Origin: Candidatus Neomicrothrix sp. UBA2110
GTDB taxonomy: Bacteria; Actinomycetota; Acidimicrobiia; Acidimicrobiales; Poriferisodalaceae
Length of the DNA stretch: 13,603 bases
Assembly: GCA_002331465.1 (NCBI GenBank)
Contig: DCYM01000103.1
Location: 1 to 13,603 of the forward strand
Direction: 5' to 3'
Position 1 is the first letter of the stretch, and every line of letters starts with the position of its first letter. The notes under the pieces are model-generated. The model did no database searches, was not told the origin of the DNA, and worked only from the letters and a program-made list of their open reading frames with translations. Positions 1 to 7,523 of the stretch are shown here, piece by piece. Made by a program: the position numbers and the translations under genes.

Positions 1-1203
1 GAACTGTTCAAGCATCCGAACGACAGCAGCGCCCTTCTCGTATGTCAATACGTCGTACATTGCCTCGGCGTCTTGCGGAGATACGACTTCGAATTCGATG
101 GGTCGAGTTGATGCGAGAGAATCAGTGTCAAACGCGGCACCGCGCTCCACGCAGAATCCGTCCCAACGCCGCCATTCGGGACGAAAGGCGTCAGTCGCTG
201 CTACTTGCATAAACGTAGCGAACGCTTCCTTCAGCCAAATTCCGTTCCACCAATCCATGGTCACCAGATTGCCGAACCACATGTGTGCGATCTCGTGTGC
301 AATTACATCAACAATGCGAGTTAACTCTGCTTGAGTTGTTCTCTCAGGATCCGACAGTAGAAGAGTCTCTCTAAAGGTTATGCAACCCAGGTTTTCCATT
401 GCCCCAAAGGCGAAGTCCGGTACGGCAATAAGATCTAGTTTTCCCGCCGGATAAGGAATGTCGTAGTAGTCAACCAACCACCTCAGGCTGAATTCTGCAG
501 CCGCTAAACCAAACTCGGTAAGGGCACCCTTCCCGGGAACGTGGACTATGCGAAGGGGAACCCCGTCGACGTTGACCGCCTCGGTCGCTTCTAGCTCGCC
601 GACGATGAATGCGACCAAGTAAGTCGACATCACCATCGTGTCAGCGAATGTGTCTTCTCGTCGTCCGTCATCAAGCTCTGTTGAACTGATCAGTTCCCCG
701 CAACTAACTGCCATCAATGAACTATCAACCCTAAGGGTGACTCCAAAGGACGCCTTCAGGTCGGGTTCGTCGAAGCAGGGAAAGGCGCGTCGAGCATTCG
801 TGGACTCAAATTGGGTCGTGGCAATTACCCGCTCGTGTCCGCTTTCGTCTTTCCAAGTAGACCGATAAAAGCCTCGCAGCTTATCGTTCAAAGTGCCTTT
901 GAAAGAGCAGATAAGTCGCGCTGGCCCAGGTTGAAGAACGACGGGAAAAGCAAACTCTGCCCGCTCTAGTTCTTCATTGAGAACTATCGAATTTGCTTGG
1001 ATCGTCTCGTTTTGCTCAAGGTAGACGCTTTCAATCTCAAGTTCTGCGGCGTTAACAATGACGGTGTCTGTTTCGCTAACCACGTCAAGATCGATAGACA
1101 CTGTGCCTTCGAATGAACTGCCTTCGAGGTCAGGCTCCAAGGAGATTATGTAATGCTTCGGCAATACCTGTCGCGGTAGCCGATGCGGGTTCTGGTCGGT
1201 CAC
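1..1203 (-). CDS. pepN: M1 family aminopeptidase (PepN-like), N-terminal 401 residues, C-terminus outside window
   Basis: Zinc metallopeptidase that removes N-terminal amino acids from peptides, probably in the cytosol since no signal peptide is seen. Read on the minus strand, it starts VTDQNPHRLPRQVLPKHY, a typical beginning of the M1 N-terminal beta domain. The substrate-anchoring GAMEN motif is at residues 267-271. The zinc site HEIAH is at 303-307 with the third ligand E326, the expected HExxH-x18-E spacing. The motif TYEKGA carries the probable catalytic Tyr at residue 388. The frame stays open to base 1, so about half of a usual 840-860-residue protein is present. The start is GTG at 1203-1201: an in-frame TGA lies 33 bases upstream with no ATG between. 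It is divergent from the adenosine kinase-like gene. The family call is firm; the exact subfamily is not. Confidence 0.95.
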   Translation of the reverse strand, partial: MTDQNPHRLPRQVLPKHYIISLEPDLEGSSFEGTVSIDLDVVSETDTVIVNAAELEIESVYLEQNETIQANSIVLNEELERAEFAFPVVLQPGPARLICSFKGTLNDKLRGFYRSTWKDESGHERVIATTQFESTNARRAFPCFDEPDLKASFGVTLRVDSSLMAVSCGELISSTELDDGRREDTFADTMVMSTYLVAFIVGELEATEAVNVDGVPLRIVHVPGKGALTEFGLAAAEFSLRWLVDYYDIPYPAGKLDLIAVPDFAFGAMENLGCITFRETLLLSDPERTTQAELTRIVDVIAHEIAHMWFGNLVTMDWWNGIWLKEAFATFMQVAATDAFRPEWRRWDGFCVERGAAFDTDSLASTRPIEFEVVSPQDAEAMYDVLTYEKGAAVVRMLEQF

Positions 1204-1284
1204 AGGCCGAACCCTATCCGTCCTTCGGGAGCTTCATAGAAGTTGAGTGACTAGGGTGCCCGACAGTCCCGTTCGAAAGTAGCT
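1204..1284. promoter_or_regulatory. Divergent intergenic region between the aminopeptidase and the PfkB kinase
   Basis: These 81 bases separate two divergent starts, so promoters for both genes should lie here or just inside the genes. I found no convincing -35/-10 pair for either direction. A GAAAG at 1275-1279, six bases before the kinase ATG, is the only Shine-Dalgarno-like element. Its role as a promoter region is inferred from gene orientation. Confidence 0.3.
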
Positions 1285-2283
1285 ATGACTGCCAGCCAGT
1301 CCAGATTAGATATTGATGTTGTTGGATTCGGCAATGCTCTTGTTGACGTCCTTTCTCATCAAGAAGACGCATTTCTTGAACGAATCGGCGCTGCCAAGGG
1401 AGCGATGAACCTGATCGATGCTGCGAGATCAGGGGAACTATACGAACTCGTGGGGGAGCGGGTCACGGTTTCCGGAGGGTCAGCTGCTAATACCGTGATC
1501 GGTATCAGCTCACTTGGTGGCACTTCGGGGTATGTGGGCCGAGTTTCGAACGACGAACTGGGAGACATATTTAGCTCGGATATGCAACGCCTTGGGATTA
1601 CTCACACAACCCCTCGAGCCCCATCTGATGATCCAACTGGTCGGTGTATCATCTTCATCACCCCCGACGGAGAACGAACCCTCAATACGTTTCTTGGCGC
1701 TTCGAACGGTCTTTGTTCGTCAGATGTTGATTTAGCTCTAGTCGCGCGGGCGAAGCTTTTGTTTCTAGAGGGGTACCTCTGGGACCTTCCTGAGGCTAAG
1801 GCTGCTATGCGCCATGCGGCATCAGCCGTTGACCCCGAGGGGCGCGTGGCATTAACTCTGTCGGACCAGTTCTGTGTGGAACGCCACCGTGCATCGTTCC
1901 TTGATCTGATCAACGAACACGTCGATGTGTTGTTCGCTAACCATCATGAGGTCATGTCTCTCTTTGAGGTGAATGATTTAGATCGAGCACTTGAGATGGC
2001 GCAAGAACTTGTAGATCTAACAGCCGTCACGATGGGAGCAGACGGGTCCGTCCTTATCACTCCGGACGGATTTACCAGAATCGCGGCAGACCCTGTAGCC
2101 CGTGTTGTTGACAAAACAGGCGCCGGAGATCTGTACGCAGCAGGTGTCCTCTATGGACTGGCCTGCGGTTATGACCTGCAACGTTGCGGTCAACTGGGAT
2201 CGTTAGCGGCTGAGGAAGTGATTGGCCATGTTGGACCTCGCCCGAACACTTCACTCCGTGACCTTGCAGGTGCTCTGGCTTGA
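1285..2283 (+). CDS. PfkB-family sugar/nucleoside kinase, adenosine kinase-like
   Basis: A soluble cytoplasmic ribokinase-fold kinase of 332 residues that probably phosphorylates adenosine or a related nucleoside or sugar with ATP. The N-terminal glycine-rich substrate segment includes VGFGNALVDVL (13-23) and GGSAANT (64-70). The C-terminal PfkB signature DKTGAGDLYAAG is at 276-287, with D282 the expected catalytic base. Segments such as GAMNLIDA, FITPDGERTLNT, FLEGYLWD and GHVGPRPNTSL closely resemble the bacterial proteins usually annotated as adenosine kinase, which favours that call over ribokinase or fructokinase. Family resemblance alone does not fix the substrate. The ATG at 1285 puts the nucleotide-fold start at residue 10, as usual. 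Its stop codon directly abuts the stop of the convergent mutase gene. Confidence 0.88.
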   Translation: MTASQSRLDIDVVGFGNALVDVLSHQEDAFLERIGAAKGAMNLIDAARSGELYELVGERVTVSGGSAANTVIGISSLGGTSGYVGRVSNDELGDIFSSDMQRLGITHTTPRAPSDDPTGRCIIFITPDGERTLNTFLGASNGLCSSDVDLALVARAKLLFLEGYLWDLPEAKAAMRHAASAVDPEGRVALTLSDQFCVERHRASFLDLINEHVDVLFANHHEVMSLFEVNDLDRALEMAQELVDLTAVTMGADGSVLITPDGFTRIAADPVARVVDKTGAGDLYAAGVLYGLACGYDLQRCGQLGSLAAEEVIGHVGPRPNTSLRDLAGALA

Positions 2284-3951
2284 TCACGAAGCAGTTCCAA
2301 ACCACGACAAAGCGACAAGGCCAAGAGATTCGAGTTGTGCATTGCATTGAACTCGAGCTGATGTGAGATCGTTCTGGGGGCTTTGGACGAATTGCTCAAG
2401 GTAGATCTTTACTTTGGGTTCAGTTCCGCTAGGTCGGATTGACACCCGACTACCCCCCTGCGAGCGGAATTCGAGGAGATTAGTATTGTGAGGGAACGGC
2501 TGATTGAGCCAGTCCTTAATCTCAACTATTGGGCTTCCTGTCAACTCTCGAGGCGGGGTGCTGCGAAGAGCTTTGAGGCAGGATTCAAGTTCAAGAGATT
2601 CAACACGGGCGCTCACTTGGCTCGTAACGTACAAGCCAATCTCTGCCGCCAACTCGTCGAGGCGCGTCAAGGGGTCAAGGTTCTTGCTTGTTAAATCGGC
2701 CACCATTTGCATGAAGGTGACGGCTGCAGCGATGCCGTCTTTGTCTAATACGCGGTCGTTTACTGAATATCCCAAAGCTTCTTCGTAACCGAATATCCAA
2801 CGTGCTTCAGGTCGGGCTACCGCCGGTTCCATAATCCATTTAAATCCGGTAAGCGTCCGAATATGTTCAACCCCTCGAAGCGCACAGAGAGCAGCAACTG
2901 CTTGAGAAGAAACAACCGAACTGGCAGTCAGACGGTTATCTCCTGTTGTGTTCGACAGTTGATGATCGCACAACAACAGTCCGACGTCGTCGCCTGAAAG
3001 TTGATGCCAGCCACCGGCAGTCTTGATTGCTACAGCAAAGCGATCCGCGTCGGGGTCGTTTGCGAGAACCAGATCTATTCCGGCTTCCTCGGCCACGGAG
3101 TAAGCCTGGTCCATGGTTCCAGGTTCCTCGGGATTCGGGAAAGGGATCCCGGGGAATAAACCATCCGGTTCAAATTGTGACTCAACTCTGAGGGGAGGGT
3201 TAATGCCTGCACGAGAGCAAGCCATTTCCAACGTCTCGCCTCCAACACCACATAGTGGCGTGTACACCCAAGCGGCTTGTCTACCCGAAGGTTGAACGTC
3301 TTTGGGCTTTGGTATCACGGCCTCAACATAAGAAGAGATAGCAGTTGCCAAATCGATGTGACCTACTTCTTGCACGGGAGCGAGATCGTTCTCAGTTGGA
3401 AGATATGAGAAAGTCATCAACTCTTCGATTTGGGTATCTGTTGGGGGTCTTATTTGTGTTCCGTCCGATCCGAACACCTTGTAGCCGCTGTCTCTCGCTG
3501 GGTTGTGACTGGCCGTAACCACAATGGCGGCGGCGGCTTGCCGGTCTCTCAAATGCCAAGCAACCACGGGTGTTGGACACGGTCCGTTGATTAACCAACA
3601 AGTGATTCCCATTGCAGTCAAAAGACGGGCCGAATCCAACGCGTAGATGTCCGATTCTGGTCGCGCGTCGTACCCGATGATCACCCCCCTGTGCGCCACC
3701 TCCAGAGTCTGAAGATGTCGGCCGATAGCGTCTGCCACAACGCGTACGGTTATACGGTTCATGCGCGCTGGGCCAACACCCCGTTCGGCCCTAAGCCCGG
3801 CCGTCCCAAATCGTATCGGCTTGGTGAAGTTCGCTGCTAACGCCCCAGGATCGGCAGATAGCTCTTTGATTGTCATGAGTGTTGTTGGGTCTGGGTCGGC
3901 TTCGATCCAAGCTAAAGGTTCGGCTGCAAACACTGGGGTGGGATCACTCAC
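2284..3951 (-). CDS. Phosphoglucomutase/phosphomannomutase (alpha-D-phosphohexomutase family)
   Basis: Interconverts hexose 6-phosphate and hexose 1-phosphate, supplying sugar-1-phosphate for nucleotide sugars. All four family motifs are present (numbering from the GTG at 3951): the active-site TASHNP with the phosphoserine at 148, the magnesium loop DPDADR at 299-304, the sugar-specificity loop GYEEALGY at 388-395, and the phosphate-binding RPSGTEPK at 506-513. The length of 555 residues fits the longer bacterial PGM/PMM proteins. The frame stays open to an ATG at 4242, but that extension is low-complexity and runs into the MBOAT gene on the other strand, so it was rejected. The GTG at 3951-3949 has AGGA seven bases upstream; an ATG at 3969 (561 residues) is the alternative. 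Glucose or mannose preference cannot be read from the sequence. Confidence 0.92.
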   Translation of the reverse strand: MSDPTPVFAAEPLAWIEADPDPTTLMTIKELSADPGALAANFTKPIRFGTAGLRAERGVGPARMNRITVRVVADAIGRHLQTLEVAHRGVIIGYDARPESDIYALDSARLLTAMGITCWLINGPCPTPVVAWHLRDRQAAAAIVVTASHNPARDSGYKVFGSDGTQIRPPTDTQIEELMTFSYLPTENDLAPVQEVGHIDLATAISSYVEAVIPKPKDVQPSGRQAAWVYTPLCGVGGETLEMACSRAGINPPLRVESQFEPDGLFPGIPFPNPEEPGTMDQAYSVAEEAGIDLVLANDPDADRFAVAIKTAGGWHQLSGDDVGLLLCDHQLSNTTGDNRLTASSVVSSQAVAALCALRGVEHIRTLTGFKWIMEPAVARPEARWIFGYEEALGYSVNDRVLDKDGIAAAVTFMQMVADLTSKNLDPLTRLDELAAEIGLYVTSQVSARVESLELESCLKALRSTPPRELTGSPIVEIKDWLNQPFPHNTNLLEFRSQGGSRVSIRPSGTEPKVKIYLEQFVQSPQNDLTSARVQCNAQLESLGLVALSWFGTAS

Positions 3952-3974
3952 GAAGCCATCCTGCCTCATTCCGG

Positions 3975-3994
3975 CACGGTCGAAAGGTACCGTG
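3975..3994. promoter_or_regulatory. Inverted repeat between the divergent mutase and MBOAT genes
   Basis: CACGGT (3975-3980) and ACCGTG (3989-3994) form a perfect 6-bp dyad with an 8-base spacer, and the spacer side holds the palindrome GGTACC (3986-3991). It lies in the 66-base gap between the two divergent start codons, a natural place for an operator acting on both promoters. Function is inferred from position, and a 6-bp dyad can arise by chance. Confidence 0.3.
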
Positions 3995-4017
3995 GCCTGT
4001 CCGCTACCAGTAAAACG

Positions 4018-5406
4018 ATGCTTTTCCCTACATTTGCCTTTGGCTTGTTCTTCGTTGTCGTCTTCGTACTTAATTGGTTGACGCGTCCGCACCCCACGGT
4101 GTGGCGCGCTGTGATTTTTGGATCCAGCATCTTCTTTTACGGATGGTGGAACTGGCGCTTCGTCATATTGTTGTTGTGGGCTATTGGGTCTAATTGGTTT
4201 GCCGGAAACAAGATAAATAGCTGCCGTCTTCGCGGCGCCCAAGACGGAGTTCGGGCATGGACGAGCATCGCCATAGCAAGCGATTTAACACTGTTGGGGG
4301 TTTTTAAGTACTACGACTTCTTCGCCGTCGAGTTATCGAACTTATTGGGCATGGGAAACGCGGTTCCGATTTTGGAGCTGACGTTGCCGGTAGGGATCTC
4401 CTTCTTTACCTTCCAGGCAATGAGCTACGTCATTGATTTGCGTCGAGGCGTTATCGAACCGATGAAGTTCCTTGACTTCGCTGTCTACCTATCTTTTTTC
4501 CCGCAACTCGTAGCAGGACCCATTGTTCGTGCCTCAGAGATGGCTCCTCAGATTGCGAAACGACCTGACCCGCGACGGGTGGCGTCAGCGGAAGCGTTTC
4601 ACCTGATACTTCGTGGGCTCTTTAAAAAAGTCGTTGTGTCGAGTTGGCTCGCGAGCAACTTGGTCGATGGCGTGTTCGCGGATCCTCAGGGGCACAGCAG
4701 TCTGGATGTTTTATTTGGTGTGTACGGCTACGCCATTCAAATTTACGCGGACTTTTCTGGATACACAGACATCGCCATTGGTGTTGCGCTTCTTCTCGGA
4801 TTTCGGTTTCCGATCAACTTTGACAGGCCCTACAGCGCTCTCTCATTAAGAGACTTTTGGCGCCGGTGGCACATCACTCTTTCATCCTGGTTGCGTGACT
4901 ATCTCTACATTCCCCTTGGCGGCAATCGCGGGCAAAACAGCGACATGTATCGAAACCTCCTCATCACCATGCTCTTAGGCGGTTTGTGGCATGGCAGTAC
5001 CTGGAACTTCGTCATCTGGGGTGCAATACACGGGGTTGCCCTAATTATTGAGCGGTCATTACCGACCGAGCGGATTCACCCGGTTGTTAGGTGGGCGCTC
5101 ACATTCCATGTGGTTTGTTTTGCCTGGATTTTTTTCAGAGCCGATTCCGTTTCTGCCGCGTCGGATGTTCTAAGCGCGATTATCGGTTCATCGGGAGACG
5201 CAAAAGTGTTAAACGCTGGTTTAATTTTCCTCGTGCTGGCCTCAATTGGTGTCCAATTTGTCACAAAGTCGGCCTCCGCTCGCATGGGTTCGTGGATGAA
5301 CAGACGACCGGTTTTGATTCAAGGGATAGCGTTCGGTATGGGTTTGGTTGTCATTGACACGTTTGGGCCTGAGGGAATAGCGCCCTTCATCTACTTTCAA
5401 TTCTGA
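4018..5406 (+). CDS. MBOAT family O-acyltransferase (AlgI/DltB-like)
   Basis: Polytopic membrane protein of 462 residues that probably moves an acyl group, often acetyl, from a cytoplasmic donor across the membrane for O-acylation of an envelope glycan. It opens with a hydrophobic helix (about 5-21) and has many further membrane segments. Family motifs are FFPQLVAGPIVR (160-171), DFSGYTDIAIG (245-255), DFWRRWHITLSSWLRDYLY (279-297) and GGLWHGSTWNF (321-331), where H325 is the expected invariant MBOAT histidine. AWIFFRAD (369-376) and the C-terminal PFIYFQF are typical of the AlgI branch. It heads an operon with two SGNH-like genes, the next starting on the last base of its stop codon. The acceptor glycan and the acyl group are unknown. 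The ATG at 4018 gives the expected N-terminal helix. Confidence 0.93.
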   Translation: MLFPTFAFGLFFVVVFVLNWLTRPHPTVWRAVIFGSSIFFYGWWNWRFVILLLWAIGSNWFAGNKINSCRLRGAQDGVRAWTSIAIASDLTLLGVFKYYDFFAVELSNLLGMGNAVPILELTLPVGISFFTFQAMSYVIDLRRGVIEPMKFLDFAVYLSFFPQLVAGPIVRASEMAPQIAKRPDPRRVASAEAFHLILRGLFKKVVVSSWLASNLVDGVFADPQGHSSLDVLFGVYGYAIQIYADFSGYTDIAIGVALLLGFRFPINFDRPYSALSLRDFWRRWHITLSSWLRDYLYIPLGGNRGQNSDMYRNLLITMLLGGLWHGSTWNFVIWGAIHGVALIIERSLPTERIHPVVRWALTFHVVCFAWIFFRADSVSAASDVLSAIIGSSGDAKVLNAGLIFLVLASIGVQFVTKSASARMGSWMNRRPVLIQGIAFGMGLVVIDTFGPEGIAPFIYFQF

Positions 5407-6494
5407 TGGAGAAAATGACCAACGCCGAGTCGGAATCGAATAGAGACCGGAGACGAAACGGACAAGGTTCGCCCGCTGGGAAAGTATTAGTGGCGGGTCT
5501 CGCAGGCTTGGCCGTGGCCCTCTTCTTGAACTCCTCAGCTTTATTAGCAGACGCTACGCGTCAACCCGACGGAACTGGCCGATCGGTAGCGTTAGCGGTT
5601 TGGCGTCCCATCGAATCGGTAGCTTCGTCTCTTGGGCTGACGTGGCCGAGGGCGACAGTAGAACGCTTACTAGGCCGCTCCGAAGTCGAGCAAGCAATCA
5701 CCCTCTTGCTAGAGAAGATAGAGGTCGTCGCTACATCAGAAAAAGATGACCGGGTTACATCATCAGTCCAAGAAGAGCAAGAGCCTAGAGAAGTGCCCGG
5801 GGAAGAGCTTCGCCGATCCCTAAAGCCCAATTGGGACGCAGACAACCCCTTCCAACTCTGGGTTACAGGAGATTCGATGGTTCGGTTTTTTGGTGACACC
5901 CTTGTCTCCCTAGCGGAGACGTCAACCATGGTTCAAGCGACCTCTGAGCCAGTTCTATCAAGTGGTTTAAGCCGCCCCGATTTTTTCGATTGGCCGACCC
6001 GGCTCGCCGAAATTATGACGAAACATGATCCGGACGCCGTAGTCATAATTCTGGGTGGTAATGACGCACAAAATATACGAGCCGGGGACGGCGAGTGGTT
6101 GGAGAGATTCAACGAGGCCTGGTTGGCTGAATATCGGCGCCGAATCGGCACCGTTATGGATCTTGTCACATCCGACGCAGATCGGGTCCTTTTGTGGGTA
6201 GGACAGCCCCCAATGCGTGAAGAGGGTTTCGATCAGCGTATGCAACTGTTGAACAATCTTTATCAGGTTGAAGCAGCCGAACGAGACCGGGTTCAATACG
6301 TCGATCTTCGTGGACTATTTACGGATAGCTCTGGGAACTACTCCAGATACCTTCCAGATAGCGCAGGGAAACTTGTAGATGTCCGATTGACGGATGGAGT
6401 GCATTTGAGTCACTGGGGTGGACAATGGCTGTCAGCGCTTCTGCTTCGAGAACTGCGAAGGTCACCCAATGTCGACGAACTTTGGGTTCGATGA
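5406..6494 (+). CDS. Membrane-anchored SGNH-hydrolase-like protein (DUF459-like)
   Basis: Probable extracytoplasmic acyl-esterase or acyltransferase, 362 residues. A basic N-tail (RDRRR, 13-17) precedes one hydrophobic segment at about 26-48, suggesting an inside-out membrane anchor. A polar, charged linker follows to about 145, then the SGNH domain: block I GDS at 155-157 with catalytic S157, block III GGND at 217-220, and block V DGVH at 330-333 with D330 and H333. LLWVGQPPMRE (262-272) resembles the WVGLPPMR segment of DUF459 proteins. The ATG overlaps the MBOAT stop by one base (TGATG), implying translational coupling. An alternative ATG at 5415 has its GGAG only three bases upstream, too close to be a good ribosome site. 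It is probably the partner that uses the acyl group supplied by the MBOAT, but a deacetylase role is possible. Confidence 0.85.
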   Translation: MEKMTNAESESNRDRRRNGQGSPAGKVLVAGLAGLAVALFLNSSALLADATRQPDGTGRSVALAVWRPIESVASSLGLTWPRATVERLLGRSEVEQAITLLLEKIEVVATSEKDDRVTSSVQEEQEPREVPGEELRRSLKPNWDADNPFQLWVTGDSMVRFFGDTLVSLAETSTMVQATSEPVLSSGLSRPDFFDWPTRLAEIMTKHDPDAVVIILGGNDAQNIRAGDGEWLERFNEAWLAEYRRRIGTVMDLVTSDADRVLLWVGQPPMREEGFDQRMQLLNNLYQVEAAERDRVQYVDLRGLFTDSSGNYSRYLPDSAGKLVDVRLTDGVHLSHWGGQWLSALLLRELRRSPNVDELWVR

Positions 6495-7360
6495 ATTTTC
6501 GTACCGTCGTGTTTCTCACAGTCGCAGCGATCGCGAGTTTGATCGTGGCGAACTCGGGTTGGGCGGATGAAGAGCGAGAGGTCGCGAATGACACAACGAA
6601 AGCCACGACCACAGAGTTCGACCCTTGGGGTGCCCCTCATCTTCGGTGGCCTGACCCGCTGACCTCCCATCTGGGTAATGAGGAAACGTATTACCACTGG
6701 ACGCGAGCTGATCGGCGGGCATTGTTGGCAGAACCGACAGAAGCGAGACCTCTAAGTGTGTGGGTGGGCGGGGACTCTCTTGCGGGCGGCGCGTCCCTCG
6801 GATTTCGGATCCTCGTGAGAAATGAAGATCGTTGGATTTTTACTGAAGATGTCAAGAAATCGACAGGGGTGGTGAGCGACTGGTATTTCGATTGGGTTGA
6901 TTACCTTCGAGACGAGATTGCTGACGGCCCATATGACGTCGTTGTTTTGTCAATTGGCGGAAACGATTGGCAGGGATTCCGCAGCGGTCCCTCAGAAAAG
7001 GGCGGCACAGAATGGGTGGAGAAATACCAATCCCGAATCACCGAAATGCTCACTGTCCTTGATCGCCCTGGCCGACTTGTGGTTTGGGTTGGGCTGCCGC
7101 ATTTCCGTATTCCGTTCATGGTGCCCTTACCTGACGTGGTAAACCCGATTTCTCGGCAAGTTTTTGAGAACGGTTACAGATCTGAATGGGTAGATGCTGC
7201 GTCGATCGTGTCACCCGACGGGGTGTGGGCTAAGTACATCTCAGATGATGATGGGGTAGAGATAGAAGTCAGAACCGATGACGGCACTCACTACCAACCC
7301 AGCGGAGCTCGCCTGGTAACAGCGGCCGTAGTCTCGAAGATTGAACGAAGGTCTGGCTGA
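6491..7360 (+). CDS. Secreted SGNH-hydrolase-like protein, paralogue of the preceding gene
   Basis: Second exported SGNH-type protein of the operon, 289 residues. The N-terminus (MNFRTVVFLTVAAIASLIVA) looks like a cleavable signal peptide, with a plausible cut after GWA at about residue 25. The catalytic blocks are GGDS (93-96, nucleophile S96), GGND (156-159) and DGTH (264-267). VVWVGLPHFR (197-206) matches the WVGQPPM segment of its neighbour, so the two are paralogues. The start is the ATG at 6491, which forms ATGA with the upstream stop (6492-6494); a longer frame from 6425 would bury the signal peptide and overlap the upstream gene by 70 bases. Residues 27-50 are a polar, Thr-rich spacer. 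With an intact triad it may be an acyltransferase or an esterase acting on the same glycan. Substrate unknown. Confidence 0.85.
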   Translation: MNFRTVVFLTVAAIASLIVANSGWADEEREVANDTTKATTTEFDPWGAPHLRWPDPLTSHLGNEETYYHWTRADRRALLAEPTEARPLSVWVGGDSLAGGASLGFRILVRNEDRWIFTEDVKKSTGVVSDWYFDWVDYLRDEIADGPYDVVVLSIGGNDWQGFRSGPSEKGGTEWVEKYQSRITEMLTVLDRPGRLVVWVGLPHFRIPFMVPLPDVVNPISRQVFENGYRSEWVDAASIVSPDGVWAKYISDDDGVEIEVRTDDGTHYQPSGARLVTAAVVSKIERRSG

Positions 7361-7372
7361 GGAGGGTCAGCC
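7355..7372. terminator. Small hairpin holding the stop codons of two convergent genes
   Basis: GGCTGA (7355-7360), a six-base loop and TCAGCC (7367-7372) form a perfect 6-bp inverted repeat. The TGA of the second SGNH gene ends the left arm, and the TGA of the opposing bL37 gene is the mirror image in the right arm. No U-rich run follows on either strand, so intrinsic termination is uncertain. It may act as a weak bidirectional terminator or protect the 3' end. Confidence 0.35.
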
Positions 7373-7453
7373 TCTCCCGATGTTAGGCCGCTTGCCGTGA
7401 TTGGCCTTGCTGCGACGAGCGCGGAGCTTTCTCTTCTTTGTGCGCTTCGACAT
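7367..7453 (-). CDS. Ribosomal protein bL37-like, 28 residues
   Basis: A very small, extremely basic protein: it begins MSKRTKKRKLRARRSKA and continues NHGKRPNIGRG to a TGA. The core KANHGKRPN is the hallmark, as I recall it, of bL37, the 24-or-so-residue large-subunit protein found in actinobacterial (for example mycobacterial) ribosomes. Lys/Arg residues make up nearly half the chain, as expected for an rRNA-binding peptide. The start is the ATG at 7453-7451. No good Shine-Dalgarno sequence is visible, so it may use a non-canonical or leaderless start. It lies 70 bases downstream of the CoA-transferase gene on the same strand and ends 6 bases from the convergent SGNH gene. Because of its size it is easily missed. 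The main alternative is a chance frame, which the conserved core makes unlikely. Confidence 0.78.
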   Translation of the reverse strand: MSKRTKKRKLRARRSKANHGKRPNIGRG

Positions 7454-7523
7454 GACGCCAAGGCTACCGGGGTGTCGAACGATTCACTAAGGGCACGCTT
7501 CTCCTCGTTATGCCCTACCGGTG

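Noticed and set aside
98..868. Plus-strand short frames at the left edge
   Set aside because: They are antisense to the aminopeptidase, whose motifs GAMEN and HExxH-x18-E run through this stretch.
3952..4242. N-terminal extension of the mutase frame to an ATG at 4242
   Set aside because: The added residues are low-complexity, lie opposite the well-supported start of the MBOAT gene, and are not part of the mutase fold. GTG 3951 or ATG 3969 fits the family length.
6425..6490. Longer start for the second SGNH gene
   Set aside because: It would overlap the upstream gene by 70 bases and bury a clear signal peptide; the ATGA overlap at 6491 is a better start.
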